From Podocnemis expansa (taxonomy: Eukaryota; Chordata; Testudines; Podocnemididae), in contig ML681971.1 of NCBI GenBank assembly GCA_007922195.1, forward strand, positions 18,632,829-18,696,828: a stretch of DNA of 64,000 nucleotides, given 5' to 3'. The notes under the pieces are model-generated. The model searched no databases. It saw nothing but the letters and a program-made list of their open reading frames with translations, and had not been told where the DNA came from. Positions 1-10,336 of the stretch are shown in pieces; position 1 is the stretch's first letter, and each line of letters starts with the position of its first letter. The position numbers and the translations under genes are program-made.

Positions 1-247
1 ACATGTTGTCTCGGAACACTTTGTTCCGAAACAACATGTCCGAACAGGGCTGTTTCGAAACCTCTGTTTCGAAACAACTCTGTTTCAACAGGTAACGAGG
101 TTTAAGTTATTTCGCAAAGACCACGGCCATTTCGAAAGAAGCGGTTTGCTTCTTCGAAATGGCCGTGCGTCGTGTGGCCATGGCACTCCTTATTTCGAAA
201 CAACCTCTGTTGTTTCGAAATAAGGAGTGTGTGTGGACATACCCTGT
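1..247 (+). mobile_element. TTTCGAAA foldback element, right part (copy A)
   Basis: The window opens inside a repeat made of consecutive hairpins. Bases 1-39 fold with an 18-bp stem (one mismatch) and a 3-base loop. Bases 122-167 fold with a roughly 20-bp stem and one bulge. Bases 184-229 fold with a perfect 21-bp stem and a 4-base loop. Stem cores carry TTTCGAAA. Bases 90-247 match 30640-30813, and both copies end in a GGTATG(G/T)CCACAC-type terminus read on the minus strand. No protein is encoded; the 74- and 70-codon open frames are by-products of the repeat. A non-autonomous DNA transposon (MITE) is most likely, superfamily unproven. Confidence 0.75.
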
Positions 248-2345
248 GGGTAACCAAAAACAGAATACATATGAAACCCTGAAAATCAGAGAGAGGGTAT
301 GATGACTTGTAAAGTGCAAGAGCCAATGCTACTTTATCTGTAGATTTCTGAACTTGGGATAAATAACTCAGCTGACTATAACCAAACCTGATTTGCAGAT
401 CTGTAGTGTATCATTACATTGCCATACAATTAGGATCTACAACTGACACAATTTTAGCTTTGTAGTTTGCCCTTTTGATTTCATCTTTTGTTATAGTAGC
501 AGTGACTGATGGCAATCACTGCTGTTGATGTTTAATGTGAAGTCGTATCAGTACAGTCTTCAGAAACTAAACAGTAAGAATTGGACTTTAACACACACTG
601 CACAGTCATTGTTTTCCATAAAAGGTTGTTCATGATAATCAAGAGCCATCAGACTCCATTGTTGCTCAAGTAACTGTTTTCAAAATCCTTTAAAATACAG
701 AATTTTCAGAGGATTATTTGGTTTCAATACACTTTCAGTCAGAACCTTCCATTGAACAGGACAACACATATTTCTGTTGAACTGTATTCTTGATAGCAAT
801 TGTTTCTATAGCTTTCATAAATGAAGTATCTAATATATTCTAATTCTTTTTACACAACTTTAATCACTGCAGTTATCTGAGAGACTGGAGACAGGCCTAA
901 TGTACCACGTCTGTAAAAGGGAACAACAATACATTATCCCATGTGTCTCTGTTCAGATATTAACTCATGGAGAAGGAATCTTTTTTATGATGTATAAAGC
1001 TGTCATGGGAACCTGAACTCACAGCTGGAGTGCCTCTTTCTGGCTCCATTTGGAGATTACTTCCTCCAGCCTGACCCCCTCTTCTTATGTTTCAGTGGTG
1101 CTGCATCTCACTCTGCACCCCCGCCTCTTACTCCTCAACCAGTAGGACAAATTTTCCTGGATAGTCTTCAAGATCACTGCTCAGATTGCATCACTTATGG
1201 AGTGATTGGTGGAGAAACCCAGCTCTACTCCTTATGCTGGGTTCCAGCCTAGAAACCCTATTCCCTAACATCTGTATTATCACCAACCTTCCTGCCACTC
1301 TCTGGACCACTTCTCATCTTGGCCAGTCCCACGATCAGATTCTCCACTCTTCTAGATAAAATCCCTATCTCTGTGGCCTGCTAGATGAAACCTTCCTCCT
1401 GGCTCCAAATCCCGTTCCTTCCTTTACCCCATGGACAGTCAACCTCCCTGCAGTCTTCTTTCTGCTATCACTTTAATCCCCCGCTAATCCTGCATATCTG
1501 CACTTCCAAGGATTACAGTTGTTCTCTCAGCCTAAAACTCTCCCAGCTTCAGCCTAATATATTAATTGACCCAGTGGTCTAGGTTAATCCTTTCAGGGCA
1601 AATGTGGGGAACATGACCCATCACAAAAACCTTATATCATGGAGCTTGTAAAAGCTACAATTAATAATAATTAATAAATAATAGGTGTCCAATCCTACTT
1701 TTGAACTTGAGCTCCTGAACATTTGGGAAGTTCAGAGTCAGATTTTGGATCCAGACTCCGCAGATGGAATCATTATCTGGTCTGCATATTTTAGAAGTGC
1801 GGGATAAAATTTTGGTCCCCTTGAAATCCTATTAATTTCACCCAGTATTTTTTTTAGCTAGTGAGATTTTTTTCCCTTGCTGTGTCCCTTTACTACAGAC
1901 CATTAGTAAAAGCCACCAATTCAAAACATGTAGCTCCCACATGCTGACCACTGAATATTATTCACTTGCTAATTGATGCTTACATAAAGCAATGTAAATT
2001 AAAATGTTCGGGCTAATCCTGAACCTGTGGTCACATGGAAGAATATCTTATTGCACTGGAAGCCTCATTGAAATCATTTATGGTAAAGAGCACTGATATA
2101 TGAGGCCTGCCCCACTCTAATAATGGATTCTGGGGTGCACAAAGGCAAGACATTGAAATAACCTGCTTTACAGTCTGCAGTGAGAAGTGGTCCAAACACA
2201 GACCAAACCCAAATCAACCATATTTTTTAAGATAAAAATTGAGGTTTCTTTTGTTGGTCTTATTGTCTCTCATATTTGCATGTCTTGTTTTCTACTGGGA
2301 TAGGACATGGGCACTGAAATCCTACAATAAACTCTGATTTCTTAA
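248..2345. other. Gene-free stretch, no feature recognised
   Basis: AT-rich non-coding sequence. The only open frame of note, 65 codons at 1385-1582, has no recognisable motif. The pyrimidine-rich part at about 1040-1590 looks like an old dispersed repeat, but I cannot name it. No RNA gene or array was seen. Confidence 0.5.
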
Positions 2346-2463
2346 GGTGAAATTTTCAATAGCTTTCAGCATTGGCCTCATTGCTGCCATCAGAGTCAAT
2401 GAAAGCTTTCACCATTGACTTCAGTGGGAGTGACCACCAGTGAGCACCTATGAAATTTCCACC
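2346..2463. repeat. Small imperfect-palindrome repeat (GAAATTTTC-ended)
   Basis: Starts GGTGAAATTTTCAATAG and ends with the near-complement CTATGAAATTTCCACC, with CATTGACTTCAGTGGGAG inside. The layout resembles other short hairpin repeats in the window (28290, 28416, 34248, 45721, 47864), but this copy is more diverged. Confidence 0.45.
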
Positions 2464-2505
2464 TTTATAAACCATTATTGTTGTTATCATTGTGACTGAT
2501 TATTC

Positions 2506-3076
2506 CAAGGGTCAGCAACCTTTGCCGACCCCTGTGCCGGCCCCTCCTTCTTGACTGTCAACCAGTGCCAGGGGCTCCCGCCACAGAACTAAAAGCGGTG
2601 GCTGCCTGAAAATTTGGTGGTGGCCATGGCTGGAGATTGGGAGGCAGGTTGGGGGATGCTTCCCTGGCATGTCGCTGAGAGGAGCCACCTGCAGAAAGAA
2701 GTTGCCTGCAGTGGCTCCTCCTGGAAGCATGCCTGGGGACAGGAGTCCCCAGGGATGCCATGGAAGGAAGCTGCCTGGAGCAGCTTCTCTTGGGGGGATC
2801 CCCAGATGTGCTGAGGAAAGAAGTTACCCAGAATGGCTCCTTGGTGGCTGCACATCATGGAGACAAGCCGTTCCAGGCATCTTCTTTCCACAGCATGCCT
2901 GGAACATGGGCATAGTGGGGACCCTCTGCACCCCAGCGGCCCTGAAAGAAGCTGCCCAGAATGGCTTTCAGTGATAGGAGCCACAATTTCTGTGGCATTG
3001 CAGAGGGTGCCATGTACTGCTCCGAATGGGCTCTCGTGCCACTGTCAGCACACATTCTGGAGGTTGCCTACCCCTG
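2506..3076. mobile_element. Non-autonomous hAT transposon, 571 bp
   Basis: The left end reads CAAGGGTCAGCAACCTTTG and the right end, on the minus strand, CAGGGGTAGGCAACCTCC, which is an inverted terminal repeat of the CAGGGGT..GCAACCT type. The flanks GATTATTC (2498-2505) and AATTGTTC (3077-3084) agree at 6 of 8 positions and fit the 8-bp target-site duplication of hAT elements. The interior is GC-rich and holds several diverged copies of a module containing GAAGNNGCCCAGAATGGCT. Those repeats keep several frames open on both strands (longest 131 codons). No transposase motif is visible, so an active hAT would have been needed in trans. Confidence 0.8.
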
Positions 3077-3320
3077 AATTGTTCTTACTTGCTTAAGTAC
3101 CAACAATGTGCAAAGGAGTTTGTAAATGCAGTAGCTTCCAGCCCAGTTGGAACCCAAAAGCCGCAGAAACATTTCAGTAAAGTCTGTTCTTCTGAGAACT
3201 GTAGCCTTTAACCAAACCAAAGCAGTTCTGTTAAGCTTAAATCAATGTGAACCTTTAAAACTTTGGAAGTTCTCCCACTGCGATGTATTAGGATCCACTC
3301 CTTTGGCACTTACCTAAAAG

Positions 3321-3705
3321 CTATGTCTACACTGGCAATTTAGGTCGAATTAAGGAGGCTTAATTTGAACTAAATTAGTCCCTGTCTACACTAGACTTTA
3401 AGTCAAATTAAGAAATTCCTTTATTTGACTTCATGAAAGCTTAATTAGAATCAATAAGAACTGCCTGTTAGTTGGAACTAAATCTTAATTCAACTCCTTA
3501 GTTCAGACTAAGGATGGTTTAGACCTTGATTAACCTTAATTTGACTTTATTAAGGATGAGTTAACAAAGTGGACTTAGTCAACTTAAGCGGACATAGTCC
3601 ACTTTGTTCATTCTACTTAATAAGGTCAAGTTTAGTTCGAATTAAAGTCGAACTTATCAGTTTGAATTAACAAATTCTACCTAATTTTTTCTAGTGTAGA
3701 CATAG
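3321..3705. mobile_element. TTAA-rich palindromic MITE with CTATGTCTACACT termini
   Basis: The left terminus CTATGTCTACACTGGCAA is mirrored by CTAGTGTAGACATAG at the right end. The interior is TTAA/TCGAATTA-rich, with an inner palindrome at about 3556-3608 whose arms contain CAAAGTGGACT. A second GTCTACACTAGAC motif at about 3384 suggests nesting or a compound element. No coding capacity. Its first 17 bases differ by one base from the terminus of the Harbinger fossil near 52.35 kb, so a PIF/Harbinger MITE is the best guess. The target-site duplication is not clear (AAA/CAA at best). Confidence 0.75.
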
Positions 3706-3951
3706 CCAAAGAGTAAAGCTTTTTCATTCCTTTTCTAAAAAACAAAAATAAATATCTATGGTTATTGCCTCAGTCACTGTAGGAGTGCTCTTATACAATA
3801 ATCTAATTACTCCACTGATGATTTGTTAATGACTGTCCTCAAGAAAATCAGTGGGGGACATCAAGACTTCAAAGAGAAACAGCTATAATTGAGTTAATAT
3901 GCAAATTCAATTGTGTGAAAGCAGGATTCAACTGTGACTATGGCTTCTTTT

Positions 3952-4250
3952 CCCATTACAACAGGTAATTTGACTTCACCCTCTTCTATGTGCTGTTTCC
4001 TAGGGTCTGAATCTTAACAACTGCTCTGATTTGCTGTCACTGTACAACCTGATCCCATGTCTTACACTCTCCTGCATTTATTTTCATCCCTTTCTGTAAG
4101 TTCCCCCATCTTCAAAGCATCTGACAAAGTGGGATTTTCTCCCACAAAACTTATGCAATAAATAAATCTGTTGGTCTTTAAGTGCCACAGGATTCCTTGC
4201 TTTTTTTTTTTTTTTTGCTTTACTAGACCAATACGGCTGCCCCTTTGGAA
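3952..4250 (-). repeat. SINE-like sauropsid repeat, copy 1
   Basis: About 300 bp matching 56313-56602 over most of its length, and the inverse of 50433-50665. Marks are GTGGGATTTTCTCCCAC (a small hairpin), AATAAATCTGTTGGTCTTTAAG, GTGCCACAGGATTCCTTG and a terminal ACGGCTGCCCCTTTGG. On the minus strand that end reads like an RNA polymerase III A box (TAGCCGTGTTAGTC in better copies), so I orient it minus. A T tract lies at 4200-4216. No 3' LINE-derived tail could be assigned. Confidence 0.6.
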
Positions 4251-4259
4251 CTGATCTTA

Positions 4260-6336
4260 TAAAATGGAGGCCCTGATTCTTTCTTGTGAGCTGGCTGCTT
4301 TATGCAGCTTGTATATAAGAAGAATCCATCAGGGGTGTAGTAACAGTGGAGGAGCTGTGTACTTCCATTTTCTTGGCCTCCAGTATAGGAAACATATCAG
4401 TAAAAGGAAAAGAGGCATTGCTGGAGAACGCTAGGTCATGGACACTACGTATAGTGTACGCTGTGGCTCAAACAATTTTACCAAAAAACAAAACAAAACA
4501 AAAACAATCCCCAAACCCACCAATTTGTTGATACCAAAATGTTTTGTGACATTATGTACTTTTCACCCCATTTGTTTGTCAAAGCCCCTCTTCCATGTCA
4601 TCTCCTCCAAAAAATGCCAAAAAAGTCAAAATTATTTGGTTTCTTTTCAATTCAAAGTGACTTTTCATTTCAAAATTTCCTGCTTTTTAAATTATTATTT
4701 AAAAACAAGACATTTTCACTTGAGCTACAATTTTTTAAAAACATTTTTGACTTTTCAATTCATTGATTATTTTACTAAATTTAATTTATGGTTTGACCCA
4801 AACTAGTCTTTTACCTCCAGTTTTTCAGAATTGCTAACAAGCAGAATGATCTCTTTTCTGCACAGTTGTTATGCTCCTCATCCTGTCTATCCACAGGGTG
4901 GCCAGAAGAGAGAACTTGTCCTGTAGTAATTTGAAGCATTCCTCTAAATCCTATTTTCTATATGGGTGACCTCCACTAACCTACTCTTCCTTCTCTTCCA
5001 GATCTTCCATGGCCTTCCCTGGGAGAGTGGCACATGGAGATAGAAAGCAGAGTGATTGCAGTGGATATCCTCTGTGAGCAACGAAGAGGAGAATTTTGCC
5101 TTCAGCACTCAGAGACTCATGTACAATAAGGTGCTTCTTTTCTTACGGGAAGTTGAATCTAGAAGGTCTAAATAGGAGGCCACTAAGGCAATTTGCTGTT
5201 TAAATGACCCAATGCACATTGGGCATATTGAAGGGGAAAAAAGCCCATTTCCTAGTGACTAAATCTCATTAAAAAAGCAATTTTCTAATCAATTACAATG
5301 CAATTTAGCTGCTAACTGTTTAATTATATAAAAAAACGCTATTTTGTTCTGTTCCTATATTTATGAGCCATGCTTTAAAATCTCATCTTCCGAGTGGCTG
5401 TTTGGAGCAACATGACTGGTCTATTGGTACAATTACATTGAAGTTAAATTTTTCAATTCAGTGTATTATATTAGTCCAAGGAAATATTGTTTGCACAGGG
5501 ACATTTGAAGGGGGATAGATTGATTTCTACAAGAGCGTAAATCTTTATCATTACTGTCACGTACTATGAAAAGTGTATTATTTTATGTAGTATTATTAGA
5601 AGAACATTATTTCTATCCTTAGAATGTAGTGTTTGATTATAACTGCCTGCCTATCGAGTGAGTAGCCTCATGGAGGAAATACCGAATTCTCAGGGCTGAA
5701 AAAAAACAAACAAAACCAAAAAAGCCCACAAAACACACTAAGGAATAGTGATGCTAACTCTTGCCATTTTTATAAAGAATACTGATAGTGTTCGGGTTTT
5801 TATTTTCTTCTTCGAAGTCCCAGCTTTTGGATCTTGTGATTACACAAGGCTCACTTTGTTTTACAAAAATAAAAGCTATGTTTCTCTGGTAGCAGAGGAG
5901 AGCTGGAATATACGAACCTCTTAGCCCTCAATATTAGAATGCAAATAGAACACAAATAGCAAATCTATTGTTTTAAAACATTTCATGATTTTTAAGCTGG
6001 TCTCATGACTACTGAGCAGCTGGGGTTATAAGGAGCTATTGTTTTTCCTTTTCATAACTGCTGAGCATTCAACATGATTTCTGACATGCTGAACTCTTTT
6101 GAATATTTGGTCATTTATTCATGTATCTAAATAGCTCCTGAACCCTTGGAAAAGCTAGGAGTAGGTTTGGTGGCTAACTTCACAGAGCTTAGCATCCAGT
6201 TTTGCCCCTGCCCACTTTCCCTGAAGTCAGCCAGTGGCACTACCAAGCTTGGGGCCTCTTCTTTTCTCTGAACCCATAATGCACTGCCCTCCTTCTCTCA
6301 CTGCAATTGTCCACTTTGAAAAGCTGTCCATTTCAG
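4260..6336. other. Gene-free AT-rich stretch
   Basis: No gene, RNA or classifiable repeat recognised. The 122- and 75-codon frames at 4438-4806 and 4539-4766 lie in T-rich low-complexity sequence and are probably chance. Confidence 0.5.
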
Positions 6337-6340
6337 TTTA

Positions 6341-6495
6341 TTCTGTCTGTTATCACCATTTTACAGATAGGGAAAACAGAGGCACTGAGAGATCATGTGT
6401 CTTACATGAGGTCACAGAAATCAGTAGCAGATTCAGGAACACAACCCAGGAATCTGGGTGATTAATACCAGTTGCTCTAACCATAAGACCACAAT
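6341..6495 (-). repeat. MIR-like SINE fragment
   Basis: Contains CATTTTACAGATAGGGAAAA, CAGAGGCACTGAGAGATCATG, GAGGTCACAGAAATCAGTAG and AACCCAGGAATCTGGGTG in the order of an antisense MIR core. A non-coding retroposon relic. Confidence 0.65.
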
Positions 6496-6516
6496 CTCTT
6501 CCAGGAAGCTCCACAA

Positions 6517-6650
6517 TCATAGAAGCATAGTACAGGAAGAGACCTCAACAGCTTACCTAGTCCAGACTCCTGCCCTGAAGAAAAGACAAAGTAATAACTA
6601 TTCCTGACAGGTGTTTGTCTAACTTGTTCTTAAAAACCTCCAATGTGTGT
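6517..6650 (-). mobile_element. CR1 LINE 3' fragment
   Basis: Begins AATCATAGAAGCATAG, the antisense CR1 terminal octamer repeat, followed by GGAAGAGACCTCAACAG, CTAGTCCAGACTCCTGCCC and CCTGACAGGTGTTTGTCTAAC. This is the standard order of an antisense CR1 tail. Strongly 5'-truncated, as most CR1 copies are. Confidence 0.75.
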
Positions 6651-6659
6651 AGCCTTTGA

Positions 6660-7789
6660 CTATACTTACACTGAGCTTGCATGCATATATTACTTTCTAT
6701 CCATTTCAGACATGTATATCTTTTCTTTATAAGGCTAAGAAATCATGTATGGTATTTTAATCAACATAAGGAAGTAGGTTTGCATTAGTTTTTTCTAGAG
6801 GCTGGTAATGCAAGACTCCTGCAGACTGTGAAAATAACAAGGTTTGCATGCATCGCTTTGCTATAGGAGGGCTAGCTGTGAAGTAGGCAAAAGGTGATGA
6901 TGAGTTCTGTGGACTCTGATGGAAAACATCAGATAAGCTATTTTGATACTGTTTTTGTAGGCTAACAGGTGAATAAAAACTCAATGTTCAGACACTTGAC
7001 ATTTCAGTAGAACACCACAAAACCCACAAACGTAAATAGGAGAAAAGTAAAGGGGAATGTTCTGGTAGGAAAATACGTCAATTATATGTTTGAACCTGGA
7101 ACCAATAACCTAAAAGCACTCTGACAATTTTTAGGTCAAGACCCATATTTGAGCCAGGAAGAATGAGATAATTTAGTTTATTTTTAGAGAGGTATAAAAT
7201 ATAGACCCTGTTATGCAAAGAAAGGGTATTAAGGCCCTGGAATTGAAAGCAAATTTGAAGCTTCCGTTTCCCCAAACCTGAGCTAAATCTCAAAAGAAGA
7301 TCTTCACAGACCTGCAAACTTATTCTCTCTCTCTTAGCTAGTCTTTATTGTTTTATCTTAGCTAAGTAATATCAGAGTTATTAGCTTTGCTCTTCAATTG
7401 AACATCTTTATTTAGGGTACGAGTATAAGCAAATTGTAACTGTAATCTGTAAGCTATTTTATAGTTTTAATAGAAATTATAACTTGTTATAGTTTGTGAT
7501 TAACTACATAGGATTTGCTGGATGCATTAATGTTTACTCTGTTATTCCATTATAACCCATCAATTAGTGTTCTTATCAATTATATGCTTTCCACTGTTAG
7601 CAATAAAAATTGTTATAAATACCTTAACTCTGTATGCCTCTTCTCATCCTGGGAGTGTCCATAAAGAAATTAATTCAACTTTTGATTTATCTGTGGTCAG
7701 GTTCCAGACTAGAAGCCTTATCCTTCAAACCAGTTTGTTAAAATCCACATTGGCCATTCTAAATTCCAAAGTAATTAAAGAATTGGGCT
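6660..7789. other. Gene-free stretch
   Basis: Non-coding, AT-rich, with no assigned repeat. Small open frames on the minus strand at 6757-6984 and 7078-7317 have no family resemblance. Confidence 0.5.
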
Positions 7790-8690
7790 ATAGGTGGAGA
7801 TCTGACAACCTTCCTAGGTAATTTGTTACAATACTTAGCTACCCAGACAGTTATGAAGATTTTCCTAATGTCCCTTTCTGCAACTTAAGCCCATTGCTTC
7901 TTGTCCTGTCCCCAGAGATCAAGAAGAATTTTTCACCCTCCCCTCGGTAACAGCTTTTATGTACTTGAAAACTGCTATCATGTCCCCCTCAATCTTCTCT
8001 TCTCAAGAACAAAACAATTTTTTCAGTCTTCCCTCATGTCATATGCTCCAGCCCCTTATCATTTTTGTGATTCTCCTTTAGACTTTCACCAATTTTCTCA
8101 CATCTTTCCTGAAAGATGGTACCCAGAATGAGATACAATACTCTAGTTGACGCCTTATCAGCATGGATCAGAGCAGAATTGCTTCTTAAGTCTTGCTCAC
8201 AACACTCTTTAACTGGTGCATCCCAGAATAATGTTTGCCTCTTTTTTTGTTACAGTGTTACGCTGTTGACAAATATTTAGCCTGTGATCCACTATAACCC
8301 CCAGATCCCTTTCCACAATACTCCTTCCTAGGCAGTCATTTCCCATCTTTATGTATGCATTTGAGTGTTCCTTCTTAAGCGGAACACTTTGCATTTGTCC
8401 ACATTGAATTTCATCCTATTTATTTCAGAATGCTTCTCTAGTCTGCCCAGATCATTTTGATTTTAGTGCTATGCTCCAAAGCACTTGCAAACTCTCTCAG
8501 CTTGGTGTCATCCACAAATCTTATAAGCATATTCTCTATGCCGTTACCAAAACCATTGAAGAATAGACTCAGATTCAGGACTGACACCTGGAGGACCCCA
8601 CTCAATGTGCTCTTGCAGTTTCACTGTGAACTGATGATTACTTTCTGGGAACAGTTTTCCAACCAGTCATACACCTACCTATTGCAGAGA
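7790..8690 (-). mobile_element. CR1 LINE fragment (RT C-terminal half and 3' region)
   Basis: About 0.9 kb of antisense CR1. Recognisable stretches are TGCTTCTTGTCCTGTCCCCAG, CTTGAAAACTGCTATCATGT, CCAGATCCCTTTCCACAATA and CTTCCTAGGCAGTCATTTCC. A 61-codon minus-strand frame at 8209-8394 preserves MGNDCLGRSIVERDLGVIVD followed by KKEANIILGC, the region C-terminal to the RT palm in CR1 ORF2. Stops and indels show it is dead. It ends just before the hAT at 8701. Confidence 0.85.
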
Positions 8691-8700
8691 CTATTTATAG

Positions 8701-9236
8701 CAGGCGTGGCCAAACTGTGGCTCATGAGCTGCATGTGGCTCTTCCAAGAAAAATTGCGGCTCCCCAAAGAGCACAGCAGGGAAGGGCGGCATGGTGGGAG
8801 ACAGGGGCAAGAAGTGTGCAATGGTCGGGGACTGCAGAAAGGCGGTGACATGGTAAGAGCCAGTAGGGAAGTGGGGAAAGCAAGGGCGTTGCTGGGGCAG
8901 GGAAGGACCCGGGGCACGGGCCCAGCCCACGCCCCCAGAGCTCAGGCCCCGCCCCAGCCACAAGGCCATGCCCCCTGGTCAGGGATAGGGCCGGGGAGTG
9001 GCCGCGCTGCTGCCAGCAGCTAGTTTTCATGGTAACCTTAAGTAATTATTAGAATCTGATGTTAGTAGGATCAATATTTGTCCTGTTTTTACGATAAAGT
9101 TAAAGTACGCAATGAATTTTAAGCTTAGTAATTTTGGAGTAGGTAAAAACACATGGCTATATGCCTCAGTGAGGCTCTTGAAGATTTAATAATCAACTAG
9201 TGTGGCTCTTGAGTTCCATAAGTTTGGCCACTCCTG
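8701..9236. mobile_element. Non-autonomous hAT transposon, 536 bp
   Basis: Left end CAGGCGTGGCCAAACTGTGG; right end on the minus strand CAGGAGTGGCCAAACTTATGG. Flanks ATTTATAG (8693-8700) and ATCTATAG (9237-9244) form an 8-bp target-site duplication with one mismatch. The GTGGCTCTT motif recurs near both ends. The interior splits into a GC-rich core (about 8760-9020) and an AT-rich arm. Open frames of 80-188 codons over the core reflect its base composition. The insertion adjoins a CR1 fragment. No transposase is encoded. Confidence 0.85.
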
Positions 9237-9244
9237 ATCTATAG

Positions 9245-9834
9245 TCCAACATGCAATGCCCCAGGCTAATTCCCACATGTTTCCTCCAAGAAGTGTTTTG
9301 AGGCCTGATGGAATATAGCTATTCTGGCAGTTCTCTGCAGGGAAGGGAATTCTCTTTTGCCACAGACATTCCATAGGATCAATTTCCACTTCTTACTGGA
9401 TATTACTACAGGAGTGTAAACAGACTGAAGTGCAAAAGACAATTGGTCCCATTATCTTCTTCACTCTCTCATTCCATGCAGACCTGGAAGACCTAAAGAG
9501 GCAGGGCCATTTGGAGTTGCAGGAAGGACTATGCTTTAACTTCCCTCTCTCCCCTGAAATTAACACACATCATTAATGACTCTTAGCTAATTGGACAAAA
9601 CTACTTGTAAGTTCTCTGTGATACCTTAGCAACCAGAGTATCATGTTCCTCTGGGACAATATGTATGTAAGGCAGGCTTAGAAGTTTTGCCTAACAGCTT
9701 CTGAAGGGGAGCAACTAATCTGCATGGGTGCTGTATTAGCATGAACACAAAGAGCACAATTAGGTATTAGCATAATGGGTGCAGGGCATAGTGGGTAATG
9801 GTATTTGGAGTTACTCTGATCACAACCCTGCAGG
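9245..9834. other. Gene-free stretch
   Basis: I do not see CR1 sequence resuming after the hAT, so the insertion was probably at the CR1 edge or the flank has decayed. No gene or other repeat recognised. Confidence 0.45.
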
Positions 9835-10250
9835 GGTGTTGCTGCCCCAGGGAGGGACCTGGGGCATGGGCCCAGGCCCTGCCCCTGGTTTGCAGACCCC
9901 ATCCCCATCCTGCAGGCCCCACCCCCTGGCCGGGGACAGGGCTGGAAGCTGCTGCGCTGCCACAGGCGGCTAGGCCCTGCATTCCTGGCCGGGGCTGGGG
10001 CTGGAAGCAGCCATGGTTGGCTGGGTCCCGCATCTCCAGCCAGGGACGGGGCCACCGCCACTGTAGGCAGCCTGGCCCCAAATTCCCCACTGTGGCCATG
10101 GGAGGCCAGGCCCCGGATCCCTGGCTGAGGATGGGGCTGCTGCTGCCACAGGCAGCCAGGCCCTGGCTCCCTGGCTGGGGACGGGGCCCATGGCTGCTGG
10201 TAGCTGGGCCCTGGATCTCCGGCCCGATTGGGCTGGAGACCAGGAGAGGG
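9835..10250. repeat. GC-rich minisatellite, ~50-bp unit
   Basis: From about 9915 some seven diverged units follow one another, each starting GGCCC and carrying CCCTGGCNGGGGACGGGG and a CTGC..CAGGCAGCC segment. The lead-in, 9835-9973, resembles bases 8888-9021 of the neighbouring hAT (GTTGCTG, GGGACCTGGGGCATGGGCCC, the CCCCCTGG..AGGG block, GCGCTGC). Uninterrupted frames of 123-205 codons on both strands are products of repetition and GC richness. No hAT terminal repeats were found around it. Confidence 0.7.
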
Positions 10251-10336
10251 GTGGCCCTGCCAGATCTGGGGCACTGGTGCTGGGATTTGGGGCATGTGCC
10301 CCGGGTGCCAAGCACCAGCGATACCCTTGCAAACCT

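Noticed and set aside
1040..1590. Pyrimidine-rich block resembling an old dispersed turtle repeat
   Set aside because: Only a feeling of familiarity; no ends, motif or second copy in the window to support a call.
8457..9030. 188-codon plus-strand frame and 80-102 codon minus frames
   Set aside because: They run from antisense CR1 into the GC-rich core of a hAT; not a gene.
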